Shown here: piece after piece, positions 8,349 to 16,047 of the stretch | Layout of the letters: every line of letters begins with the position of its first letter | How positions within the stretch are numbered: the first letter of the stretch is position 1 | DNA from: Amycolatopsis balhimycina FH 1894 | GTDB lineage: Bacteria; Actinomycetota; Actinomycetes; Mycobacteriales; Pseudonocardiaceae | Assembly (NCBI RefSeq): GCF_000384295.1 | Contig: NZ_KB913037.1 | Coordinates: forward strand, 1,655,975-1,719,974 | Direction of reading: 5' to 3' | DNA: 64,000 bases | The notes under the pieces: model-generated | Databases searched by the model: none | Told to the model about the DNA's origin: nothing | What the model saw: only the letters and a program-made list of their open reading frames with translations | Made by a program: the position numbers and the translations under genes

Positions 8349-9496
8349 CAGATCCTCCCCAGAACGGACATCTCGTAGTGCTGGGCACCGGAGCCGGCGT
8401 TGCCGACGACGGCGACCTCGGCGCCGGTGACCTGGTGCACGGCGGTTCCGCGCAGCTGCCGCACGGCCTCCACGACCTTGAGCGTCATCTGCTGCGTCCC
8501 GTTCCAGGCATACGACAGGCAGCCGCCGTCCGGGTTCACCGGATACTTGCCGTCCACGGCGATCGCGCCCGTTTCCACCAGCGGGCCACCCTCCCCCTCC
8601 TCGCACACGCCCAGCGCTTCCAGCTGCCGGATGACCTCGAAGGAGTTCGGGTCGTACAGGGAAAAGACGTCCACCTCGGCAGGCCCGACCCCGGCGGTGC
8701 CGAACGCGCGGGCCGCGGCGTCCCGGCCGATCATGCCGACTTCGCGGTACAGCGCGGGATTCGCGTACGCGGCCTGGTGGAACTCCATCCCGCCGCCCAG
8801 GATCGCGACGGGCGACCGCGGCAGGTCGCGCGCGCGCTCGGCGGTGGTCACCACGAACGCGCCGCCACCCTCGCCGACGATGCAGCAGTCCAGGAGATGG
8901 AACGGCGTCGCGACCATCCGCGAGGCCAGGACATCGTCGGCGGTGTACGGACCCCGCCCGTACATCATCGCCTCCGGGTTCGTCGAACCGTTGTTCCGGA
9001 TCGTGGCCGCGACCTCGGCGAGCTGCCGTGGCGTCGTCCCGAACTGGTGCATGTGCCGGGCCGCCACCAGCGCGAACTGGGCCACGACGTAACTGCCCCA
9101 GACGTCGGCGAACTCGACGGGGACGCCCGCACCGACCGGTCCGGTGCCCCGGGAGACCAGCCGGCAGCCGCCGACGACGACCGTGTCGGCCAGCCCCGCC
9201 GACACCGCGGCGGCGGCCTTGAGCAGCCCGCGAGAGCCCGCGTTGTCCAGCATGGCGTCGCTGGTCCAGCGCAGGTTGCCGAGCAGCCGCGCCCACGAGC
9301 TGCCCTCCCCCGGCACGCCACCCGGCCCGGGCCAGTCGACCTGTGCACCGTCTACATCGGACGGGCGAAGGCCGGCGTCGGCGATCGCGCCGGTGACGGC
9401 TTCGAGCGCCAGGTCCATCGCGTCCCGGTGCGGCAGCGACAGCGCCTGCTCGGTGGCGTGGACGCCGACGACGACCGGCTGCCGGACCGTCTTCAC
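8348..9496 (-). CDS. Ltp2-like thiolase-fold aldolase
   Basis: Thiolase-superfamily protein (382 aa) of the lipid-transfer-protein/SCP-x group. The usual nucleophilic Cys is missing: the segment is DNAGSRG at 84-90. The usual GHP histidine motif is replaced by SYAWNG at 328-333. It therefore cannot be a conventional thiolase. Loss of these residues plus a coupled DUF35 partner is what is known for Ltp2, a retro-aldolase that shortens steroid side chains. Tyrosines at 329 and in FSLYDPNSF are candidate catalytic groups. The GTG start overlaps the ligase stop (GTGA). Confidence 0.82.
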   Translation of the reverse strand: MKTVRQPVVVGVHATEQALSLPHRDAMDLALEAVTGAIADAGLRPSDVDGAQVDWPGPGGVPGEGSSWARLLGNLRWTSDAMLDNAGSRGLLKAAAAVSAGLADTVVVGGCRLVSRGTGPVGAGVPVEFADVWGSYVVAQFALVAARHMHQFGTTPRQLAEVAATIRNNGSTNPEAMMYGRGPYTADDVLASRMVATPFHLLDCCIVGEGGGAFVVTTAERARDLPRSPVAILGGGMEFHQAAYANPALYREVGMIGRDAAARAFGTAGVGPAEVDVFSLYDPNSFEVIRQLEALGVCEEGEGGPLVETGAIAVDGKYPVNPDGGCLSYAWNGTQQMTLKVVEAVRQLRGTAVHQVTGAEVAVVGNAGSGAQHYEMSVLGRI

Positions 9497-11067
9497 CGGC
9501 CGGCTCCGAGCGTCTCGCCGCCGGGGTAGCCGCCACCACCGAACCGGGCGTCGAGCGCGGCGTAGTCCTTGGCGAACGCGGCGGTCCGCGGCAGCGCGTC
9601 CACGAACTCGACGGTCTTGGGCTTCTTGTACGACGCGATGCGCTCCCGGCAGTGCTCGATGATGTCCGCGGCAGATGCCTGATCGGGGCCGTGCAGCACG
9701 ACGACGGCCTTGACGTCCTGCGCCCAGCGCTCGTTCGGCACTCCGATCACGGCCGCCTCCTTGACCGCCGGATGCCCCTCGATGCAGTTCTCGACCTCGG
9801 CCGGGAAGATGTTCTCGGCGGCCGACTTGAGCATGCGGGTGGTGGTGCCGAGGAAGCTGATCGTGCCGTCCGGTTCCCGGCGGCCGAGGTCGGTCGTGTG
9901 CCACCAGCCGTCGCGGAAGCGGTGCTCGTTGACCTCGGGCCGGTTCCAGTAGCCCAGGTGCACCAGGTCCCCGCGCACGCAGATCTCCCCGGCCACGCCG
10001 GGCGCGCATTCGGTGCCGTCCTCGGCGACGATCCGCACGGCGACGAACGGGCCTGGGCGGCCGGCGTTGCCCAGGCCGGATCCGCCGAATCCGCCGGTGG
10101 TCGCGAACCCGGTGACCTCGGTCTGGCCGTAACCGCGGCCCTCGCCGCCGCCGTTGGCGGTGAACCGGCTCGTGTCGACCGTCACGGTGCCCTGCCACAG
10201 CTGGGGCGCCACGCTGGCCCGGAAGGCGGACAGGTCGTGCCCGGCCGTGGCGTTGAGCTTCACCAGCTCCACGATCGTCGGCGGCATCAGGTACCCGTGC
10301 GTGCACTTTTCCCCGGCCAGCAGCGGCAGCACCTCCTCGGCGACCACCCGCCGGACGATCACGTTCTTGCCGCCCTGGAGGAACGCCGGCACGCCCCAGA
10401 ACTGGTAGTTGCCGATGTGGAACATCGGGCCGGCGCTCAGGAACGCCGTGGTGTGGTCGATGTCGCCCAGCCACGCGCCGGTGGCGCCCATCGCCAGGAG
10501 GTTGCGGTGCGACAGCATCGACCCGCACTGCGTGCCGGACATCGCCGCCGTGTAGATGACCAGCAACGCCGCGTCGGGGTCGACGTCGAGCGCGGGATCC
10601 TCCAGCGCGCCTTCGGCGAGGAAGGATTCGTACCCGTCCTCACCGGCCGGGCTGTCATGCCGCAGCCAGCGCACGCCGGCCGGTTCGCCCAGCTCCGCCC
10701 GCGCCTTGGCCACCGTTTCGCCGATCTCCTCGTGCTGCCAGACGACGACCTTCGGATCGAAGTCCCGCACCGCGAAGGCCATCTCCGGCGCCGCCCACCG
10801 CCAGTAGCCGGGGCAGACCATCGCGCCGAGCTTGGCCGCCGCGCCGAGCAGCTCCCAGATCCGCACGGAGTTCTGCCCCAGCCACAGCACCCGGTCGCCG
10901 GCGCCGACCCCGTCCGCGGCCAAGGCGCTGGCCAGCCGGTTGGTGCGCTCGTCGAACTCGGTCCAGGTGAGACGGACGTCGCCGTCCACGAACGCGACCG
11001 CGTCCGCGAACGATCTGCGGTGCTCGCGGACGACGTCGGCGATGCTGAGGCGGCGGGCAGGGTGCAC
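9493..11067 (-). CDS. AMP-forming acyl-CoA ligase (FadD-like)
   Basis: ANL-superfamily acid:CoA ligase (524 aa), first gene of the aldolase operon, expected to activate the substrate or a pathway acid. The phosphate-binding loop is atypical, YTAAMSGTQCGSMLSH instead of TSGTTGxPKG. Other ANL motifs (GYGQTEVTG, WWHTTDLGR and the hinge-containing MLKSAAENIFPAEVE) are in place. The C-terminal lysine region reads LPRTAAFAKD. Similar degenerate loops occur in some actinobacterial FadD proteins (from memory). Start: the first GTG overlaps the AAGGAG ribosome site, so the next GTG (VHPARRLS), eight bases after it, was chosen. Confidence 0.85.
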   Translation of the reverse strand: MHPARRLSIADVVREHRRSFADAVAFVDGDVRLTWTEFDERTNRLASALAADGVGAGDRVLWLGQNSVRIWELLGAAAKLGAMVCPGYWRWAAPEMAFAVRDFDPKVVVWQHEEIGETVAKARAELGEPAGVRWLRHDSPAGEDGYESFLAEGALEDPALDVDPDAALLVIYTAAMSGTQCGSMLSHRNLLAMGATGAWLGDIDHTTAFLSAGPMFHIGNYQFWGVPAFLQGGKNVIVRRVVAEEVLPLLAGEKCTHGYLMPPTIVELVKLNATAGHDLSAFRASVAPQLWQGTVTVDTSRFTANGGGEGRGYGQTEVTGFATTGGFGGSGLGNAGRPGPFVAVRIVAEDGTECAPGVAGEICVRGDLVHLGYWNRPEVNEHRFRDGWWHTTDLGRREPDGTISFLGTTTRMLKSAAENIFPAEVENCIEGHPAVKEAAVIGVPNERWAQDVKAVVVLHGPDQASAADIIEHCRERIASYKKPKTVEFVDALPRTAAFAKDYAALDARFGGGGYPGGETLGAGR

Positions 11068-11110
11068 CGTGATCACTCCTTGGACCTGACACTCCGGAAA
11101 AGGCTAACCT

Positions 11111-11123
11111 ATTTAGCTGAACT
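11111..11123 (-). promoter_or_regulatory. AT-rich operator-like site 3
   Basis: On the minus strand AGTTCAGCTAAAT followed by AGGTTAG, about 45 bases upstream of the ligase start and behind the ACAD operon. One extra base is inserted relative to the core AGTTAGATAATT, so this is a weaker match. It is placed to control the ligase-Ltp-DUF35-MaoC-GntR operon. Confidence 0.42.
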
Positions 11124-11165
11124 AGTGATACCGGCGACGGCTGGTGACCGCTCGGCGCCGCTCGG

Positions 11166-12344
11166 TCATGGCCGCGGTTCCTTCGGCAGGCCCAGCAGCT
11201 GTTCGCCGATGATGTTCCGCTGGATCTCGCTGGAACCGCCGTAGATCGTCTCGGCCAGGGACAGCAGGAACGTGCGCTGGCGGACGTCGAGGTCGTAGTG
11301 CTCGCCGACGAGCTGCCCGGCCGGGCCGGCGACCTCGGCGGCGAGGTGTCCCATCCGCTGGTGCGACGTCGAGGCGAAGAGCTTGGCGATCCCAGCCTGC
11401 GGTCCGGGCGCGCGCCCGGCCAGGACCTCACCCAGCGTGCGGAGGTTGGTGGTGCGCATGAGGCGGACCGACATCCAGGCTTCGACGATCCGGTCCCGCG
11501 TCGACGCCGGCACGGCGTCACCCGCGTCCCGGGCGGCCTGCACCAGGTTCTCGACTTCGCGCTCGAACGACAGCTGCTGCGGCAGGAGGGTGACGCCGCG
11601 CTCGATGCCCAGCGTGCCCATCGCGGTCCGCCAGCCCTGGCCGACCTCGCCGACGACCAGGTCGGCGGCGGTGCGCGCGTCGTCGAAATAGACCTCGGCG
11701 AACTCGTCCTGCCCCGCCAGGTTCCGGATCACCCGCACGTCCACGCCCGGCTGGTGGCGCGGCACCAGCAGCATGCTCAGCCCCCGGTGCCGCTCGCTGT
11801 CCGGGTCGGTGCGCACCAGCACGTACAGCCAGTCCGCGGTGTGAGCCATCGTCGTCCACACCTTCTGGCCGTTGAGCACCCAGTGGTCGCCGTCCAGCTC
11901 CGCCCGGCAGCGCAGCGACGCGAGGTCGGAGCCCGCTCCCGGCTCACTGAAGCCCTGCCCCCACAGCTCCTCGACGCGCAGGATGGGCGGCAGGAACCGC
12001 TGCTTCTGCGCCGGCGTGCCCATGGCCAGCAGCATCGGCCCGAACAGGTCGAGGCCGCTGGTCGTGGCCCGATAAGGCGCGCCGGAGCGGGCGTATTCGT
12101 AGTTGAAGACGACCTCCTCCAGCAGGGTGAGGCCGCGGCCGCCGTACTCGACCGGCCAGCTCAGCCCGAGCCAGCCGCCCGCGGCCAGCTCGCGGTCCCA
12201 CGCCACCCGGACGTCCCACGCCTCCGAGTCGGCCGGTCCGCCGATCCCGCGGTGCGCGGCGAACTCGCCGACCAGGTGCCCGGCCAGCCAGTCGCGGACC
12301 TCCGCCCGGAAGTCCGCGACACTCGGCCCGAAGTCCAGGTCCAC
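11166..12344 (-). CDS. Acyl-CoA dehydrogenase, FadE29-like subunit
   Basis: ACAD (392 aa) ending with YGGSSEIQRNIIGEQLLGLPKEPR, a C-terminal signature of the FadE subunits that act as one half of alpha2beta2 dehydrogenases in steroid side-chain degradation. FSEPGAGSDLAS (flavin loop) and VLNGQKVWTT are intact. It starts at GTG with GAGAGGAG upstream and follows the partner ACAD by 23 bases, so the two are probably made together as a heterotetramer. Known pairs of this type (ChsE1-ChsE2 = FadE28-FadE29) desaturate short branched side chains of CoA thioesters. The ring substrate here is unknown. Confidence 0.88.
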   Translation of the reverse strand: MDLDFGPSVADFRAEVRDWLAGHLVGEFAAHRGIGGPADSEAWDVRVAWDRELAAGGWLGLSWPVEYGGRGLTLLEEVVFNYEYARSGAPYRATTSGLDLFGPMLLAMGTPAQKQRFLPPILRVEELWGQGFSEPGAGSDLASLRCRAELDGDHWVLNGQKVWTTMAHTADWLYVLVRTDPDSERHRGLSMLLVPRHQPGVDVRVIRNLAGQDEFAEVYFDDARTAADLVVGEVGQGWRTAMGTLGIERGVTLLPQQLSFEREVENLVQAARDAGDAVPASTRDRIVEAWMSVRLMRTTNLRTLGEVLAGRAPGPQAGIAKLFASTSHQRMGHLAAEVAGPAGQLVGEHYDLDVRQRTFLLSLAETIYGGSSEIQRNIIGEQLLGLPKEPRP

Positions 12345-12367
12345 CGAAAGCTCCTCTCGACGCGCGG

Positions 12368-13498
12368 TCACAGGCCCAGCCACCGGCCGAGCCGCGCGCG
12401 GTGCTCGGCCGGCGTGCCCAGCAGCAGCTCGGACGCCTTGGCGCGCTTGAAGTACAGCTGCACGGAGTGCTCCCAGGTGAAGCCGATGCCGCCGTGCACC
12501 TGGATGGCCCCGGCGGCCACCCGGGTGAACGCTTCCGAGCAGTACGCCTTCGCCACGGACGCGGCGATGGGCAGGTCTTCGGCGTCGGCCACCAGGGCGC
12601 GCAGACCGTCCTGCACCGCGGACCGGGCACACTCGACGTCGGTCAGCATGTCGGCCAGGCGGTGCTTGACGGCCTGGAACGAGCCGATCGCCCGGCCGTA
12701 CTGTTCGCGGATCTTCGCGTAGTCCACCGCCAGCTCCAGCGCGCGGGAAGCGCCGCCCAGCTGTTCGGCGGCGAGCAGGACGGCAGCGGTCGACAGCGTG
12801 CGCTCGATCGCGGGCCAGGCACTCCCGGCGTCGCCGATCAGCCGGGCCGGGGCCCCGGAAAAGTCCAGGCGGGCCTGCTTACGTGTCTGGTCGATGGTGC
12901 GCTCCGCGGTCCGCCGCAGACCGGGGGCCGAACCGTCGACGGCGAACAGACCCGTCCCCGCGTCCGTCCGGGCCACGACGAGCAGGAGATCCGCGGTGTG
13001 GCCGTCGAGGACATGGGTCTTGACCCCGCTCAGCTGCCAGTGGCCCGCGACCCGCTCGGCCCGGACGGTGATCCCGCCTTCGTCACGGCGCCCACCCGGC
13101 TCGGTGAGGGCGAGTGCCGCGATGGTCTCGCCCGCCGCGATCCCCGGCAGCAGGTCCTTGGCCGCCGACTCGTCCCCGGCGCGCAGGAGCACTTCGGCGG
13201 CGAGCGCGACGGTGCCGAAGTACGGCGCACACAGCAGCGCGCGGCCCGTCTCCTCGAACACGAGCCCGAGTTCGGCGTAGCCGAAGCCCGATCCGCCGTA
13301 TTCTTCGGGGATCGCGAGCCCTGGCAACCCGAGTTCGCCGCCGAGCTGTCGCCACACCCGCGTGTCGTAACCCTCGTCGGTCGCCATCAGGCGGCGCACG
13401 TCGGGCTCGGCGCTGTGTCTGTCCAGAAAGGTCCGCAGCACCTGGCGCAGCTGGAGCTGTTCGTCGCTCAGGACGCCGACCGAAGCCGTTTCCGTCAT
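12368..13498 (-). CDS. Acyl-CoA dehydrogenase, FadE28-like subunit
   Basis: ACAD (376 aa), first gene of the two-ACAD operon. Its flavin loop is shortened and altered (ALTEPGGRRDEG), while the C-terminal region (QVHGGIGFTWEHSVQLYFKR) is well conserved. This is the pattern of the partner subunit in heteromeric FadE28-FadE29-type enzymes. The start is MTETASV with GGGAAGG upstream; an earlier in-frame GTG lacks a ribosome site. It is divergent from the crotonase at 13587, and both share AT-rich site 4 in the 88-base gap. Confidence 0.87.
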   Translation of the reverse strand: MTETASVGVLSDEQLQLRQVLRTFLDRHSAEPDVRRLMATDEGYDTRVWRQLGGELGLPGLAIPEEYGGSGFGYAELGLVFEETGRALLCAPYFGTVALAAEVLLRAGDESAAKDLLPGIAAGETIAALALTEPGGRRDEGGITVRAERVAGHWQLSGVKTHVLDGHTADLLLVVARTDAGTGLFAVDGSAPGLRRTAERTIDQTRKQARLDFSGAPARLIGDAGSAWPAIERTLSTAAVLLAAEQLGGASRALELAVDYAKIREQYGRAIGSFQAVKHRLADMLTDVECARSAVQDGLRALVADAEDLPIAASVAKAYCSEAFTRVAAGAIQVHGGIGFTWEHSVQLYFKRAKASELLLGTPAEHRARLGRWLGL

Positions 13499-13519
13499 CC
13501 GGCACACCTTCCCGCAATC

Positions 13520-13531
13520 AGTTATATAATT
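13520..13531 (+). promoter_or_regulatory. AT-rich operator-like site 4
   Basis: Core AGTTATATAATT preceded by ATC and followed by ATAGTCTTA. It differs from AGTTAGATAATT at one base and is nearly palindromic. It sits midway in the divergent gap between the ACAD-pair operon and a crotonase gene, so one site could control both directions. Confidence 0.6.
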
Positions 13532-13586
13532 ATAGTCTTACCGGAGTGGCTTGAGTCAATGTCCCGGCGTCGCACGAGGAGTCCCG

Positions 13587-14399
13587 ATGAGTGATCGCTA
13601 CGACGAGTTCCCGTCCCTCACCTTCGACCGCCCCGCCCCCGGCGTGCTGCGGCTCGTGCTGGACGCGCCCAACCTCAACGCGGTGTCCCCCCGGATGCAC
13701 ACCGAACTCGCCGACGTCTGGCCGGTGATCGACCGCGACCCGGAGACCCGCGCGGTGCTCGTGCAGGGCGCGGGCAAGGCGTTCTCGGCCGGCGGCACCT
13801 TCGACTCGATCGAGGAGATGAGCCGCGACTACGTGGTGCGCGCCCGGGTGATGCGGGAGGCGCGGGACATGGTGTACGGGGTGCTGAACTGCTCGAAACC
13901 GGTCATCTCGGCCATCCACGGACCCGCGGTCGGGGCCGGGCTGGCGGTCGGCATGATGGCCGACATCTCCATCGTGGGCCGCCGGGCGAAGATCGTGGAC
14001 GGCCACACCCGCCTCGGCGTCGCCGCCGGCGACCACGCGGCGCTCTGCTGGCCGCTGCTGTGCGGGATGGCCAAGGCGAAGTACTACCTGCTCACCTGCG
14101 AGGTGCTCACCGGCGAGGAAGCCGAGCGGATCGGCCTGGTGTCCCGGTGCGTCGACGACGAAGGGGTGCACGCCGAGGCACTGCGGGTGGCCACCTCACT
14201 CGCCTCGGGCTCGGCCAGTGCGCTCGGCTGGACCAAGCGCTCGCTCAACCACTGGTACCGCACCGCTTCGCCGATCTTCGAATCGTCGCTGGGCCTGGAG
14301 TTCTTCGGCTTCGGCGGCCCCGACGTGCAGGAGGGGCTGGCGTCGCACCGGGAGAAGCGCAGCCCCGACTTCACCGCGGGCGCCGACCTCCCGCTGTAG
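13587..14399 (+). CDS. Enoyl-CoA hydratase/isomerase family protein (atypical)
   Basis: Crotonase-fold protein (270 aa). The oxyanion-hole segments are present ([23 protein letters not shown]). The two crotonase glutamates are absent: GLAVGMMAD replaces GCELAMMCD, and [14 protein letters not shown] replaces the PExxxGxxPGAG region. It is therefore unlikely to be a plain hydratase; isomerase, hydrolase or C-C-bond lyase activity is possible. The start is the ATG after GAGGAG. It is transcribed divergently from the ACAD pair under shared site 4 and ends at a pair of palindromes. Confidence 0.83.
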   Translation: MSDRYDEFPSLTFDRPAPGVLRLVLDAPNLNAVSPRMHTELADVWPVIDRDPETRAVLVQGAGKAFSAGGTFDSIEEMSRDYVVRARVMREARDMVYGVLNCSKPVISAIHGPAVGAGLAVGMMADISIVGRRAKIVDGHTRLGVAAGDHAALCWPLLCGMAKAKYYLLTCEVLTGEEAERIGLVSRCVDDEGVHAEALRVATSLASGSASALGWTKRSLNHWYRTASPIFESSLGLEFFGFGGPDVQEGLASHREKRSPDFTAGADLPL

Positions 14400-14418
14400 C
14401 GAGGCGCCGGGTGCGGGT

Positions 14419-14471
14419 GTCCTGAATGACTCATTCAGGACCTCGCAGGTCCTGAATGACTCATTCACGAC
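14419..14471. terminator. Two tandem palindromes between convergent genes
   Basis: Two copies of the near-perfect palindrome TCCTGAATGACTCATTCA, at 14419-14441 (11-base arms, one central base) and 14449-14471 (one mismatch). They lie between the stops of the convergent crotonase genes. They are probably hairpins acting as bidirectional terminators. The TGAATGACTCATTCA unit is also familiar as an intergenic repeat in Amycolatopsis genomes (from memory). Confidence 0.6.
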
Positions 14472-14486
14472 CTTCGGGAGCCGCGC

Positions 14487-15284
14487 TTACACCCCGCGGA
14501 AGTCGGCGGGGCGGCGCTCGCGGAAGGCTCGCAGCCCCTCAGCCCGGTCCTCGGCGGTGAACATGACGGATACGGTCTCCCGTTCGGCGGCGATCCCGGC
14601 GGCGAGGTCGCCGTCGATGCGGTCCACCAGGGCCTTGCCCGCCGCCAGGGCCAGCGGGGCGCCCGCCGCGAGGCGACCGGCCAGCGCCGTCGCCACGCGC
14701 AGCCCCTCGCCCGGCTCCACCAGCTCGTTCACCAAGCCCACCGCGTAGGCGCGCTCGGCGTCGATCGGCTCGCCGGTGAGGATCATCTGCTTGGCAATCC
14801 CCGGCGGCACCAGCCGGGGCAGCCGCTGGGTCCCGCCCGCTCCGGGCAGCACGCCGAGCTTCATCTCCGGCAGGCCGAGCTTGGCGCCGCGCTCGGCGAC
14901 CCGGAGGTCGCAGGCGAGGGCGAGTTCGAGACCACCGCCGAGGGCGAACCCGTGGATCGCGGCCACCGACGGCTTGGCGAACGCCTGCAGCCGGCCGAAC
15001 ACCTCGGTCAGCCGTCCCACGAAGGCGCGGAACTCGTAGGCGGTCCGCAGCGCCTCGATCTCGTCGAGGTCGGCTCCCGCGGAGAAGCCGCGGCCCGCCC
15101 CGGTGAACACCAGCGCCCGCACCGACGGGTCGGCCCGCAGTTCGTCCAATGTGGACTCGATGCGGTCCGCCGTCGCGGTTCCGATGGCGTTGAGCCGCTC
15201 CGGGCGGTCGAGGGTGAGCACGGCGACGCGGTCCGCCACGTCGACGCGCAGCAGGTCTGCCACGACTGGATTCCCTTCGGTCAC
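14487..15284 (-). CDS. Enoyl-CoA hydratase
   Basis: Crotonase-family enoyl-CoA hydratase (265 aa) with both catalytic glutamates in place, in GGLELALACD and LPEMKLGVLPGAGG, and the oxyanion-hole loop GRGFSAGADLD. It should hydrate a trans-2-enoyl-CoA to the S-3-hydroxyacyl-CoA. The GTG start overlaps the stop of the upstream SDR (GTGA), so hydratase and dehydrogenase are coupled. In a benzoate/cyclohexanecarboxylate-type route, a hydratase (BadK-like) and an SDR (BadH-like) act in sequence, and this pair could do the same (inference). Confidence 0.88.
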   Translation of the reverse strand: MTEGNPVVADLLRVDVADRVAVLTLDRPERLNAIGTATADRIESTLDELRADPSVRALVFTGAGRGFSAGADLDEIEALRTAYEFRAFVGRLTEVFGRLQAFAKPSVAAIHGFALGGGLELALACDLRVAERGAKLGLPEMKLGVLPGAGGTQRLPRLVPPGIAKQMILTGEPIDAERAYAVGLVNELVEPGEGLRVATALAGRLAAGAPLALAAGKALVDRIDGDLAAGIAAERETVSVMFTAEDRAEGLRAFRERRPADFRGV

Positions 15285-16036
15285 AACATGGTGAGACCGC
15301 CGCTGACCGAGATCGACTGCCCGGTCAGGTAGGCGGCCGCGTCGGAAGCCAGGAAGCCCACCACGCCGGCGATGTCGGTCGGCTGGGCGACCCGGCGCAG
15401 CGGGATCGCGCGGACGGTCGCCTCGTACATCCGCCGGCTGTACTCGGCCACCTGCCCGAGCAACGCGGTGTCGGTCGGGCCGGGGCAGACGCTGTTGACC
15501 GTGATGCCGTGCCGGGCGACCTCTCGGGCCAGTGCCTTGCCGAACGCGATGATCCCGCCCTTGGTCGCGGAGTAGACCACCTCACCGGAGGAGCCGACCC
15601 GGCCGGCGTCGGAGGCGATGTGGATGATCCGCCCGCGCTCGCGCCCGATCATCCCGTCCAGCACGGCCCTGGTCACCGTGATGGTGCCCCGCAGGTTCAC
15701 CCCGATGATCCGGTCCCAGTCCCGTTCGGTGCTGTCGACAAATCGACCGAGGACGTCGATGGCGGCGTTGTTCACCAGCACGTCCACCGGGCCGAGCCCG
15801 GCCTCCACTTCGGTGACCGCGGCCCGGACCGCCTCGCCGTCGGCGATGTCCGCGACGACCGCCGCCGTCTTCACACCGTGTTCGTCGGCGATGGCCGCGG
15901 CAGTGTCGTTCGCCGCGGCCCGGTCGACGTCGCACACCGCGATCCGGTGGCCGCGCGCGGCCAGTTCGGCGGCGATGGCCGCGCCGATGCCGCGCCCGGC
16001 TCCGGTGACGAGCGCGACCTTGTCGGGTGTGTCCAC
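15281..16036 (-). CDS. SDR, 2-hydroxycyclohexanecarboxyl-CoA dehydrogenase-like
   Basis: Classical SDR (251 aa): TGAGRGIG nucleotide loop near residue 10, NNAA, catalytic Ser, YSATK (Tyr/Lys) and VCPGPTDTALL. The stretch ARHGITVNSVCPGPTDTALL is very like the BadH family, which oxidises 2-hydroxycyclohexane-1-carbonyl-CoA (comparison from memory). The start is GTG with GGAGG upstream. It is the middle gene of an operon with a degenerate serine-hydrolase-fold protein upstream and a hydratase downstream. An alicyclic or straight-chain 3-hydroxyacyl-CoA are both possible substrates. Confidence 0.85.
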   Translation of the reverse strand: MDTPDKVALVTGAGRGIGAAIAAELAARGHRIAVCDVDRAAANDTAAAIADEHGVKTAAVVADIADGEAVRAAVTEVEAGLGPVDVLVNNAAIDVLGRFVDSTERDWDRIIGVNLRGTITVTRAVLDGMIGRERGRIIHIASDAGRVGSSGEVVYSATKGGIIAFGKALAREVARHGITVNSVCPGPTDTALLGQVAEYSRRMYEATVRAIPLRRVAQPTDIAGVVGFLASDAAAYLTGQSISVSGGLTML

Positions 16037-16047
16037 GAAATCCTCCG

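Noticed and set aside
14419..14471. CRISPR-like repeat pair
   Set aside because: Only two copies, with no spacer array and no cas genes. Palindromic and at convergent gene ends, hence terminator or dispersed repeat.
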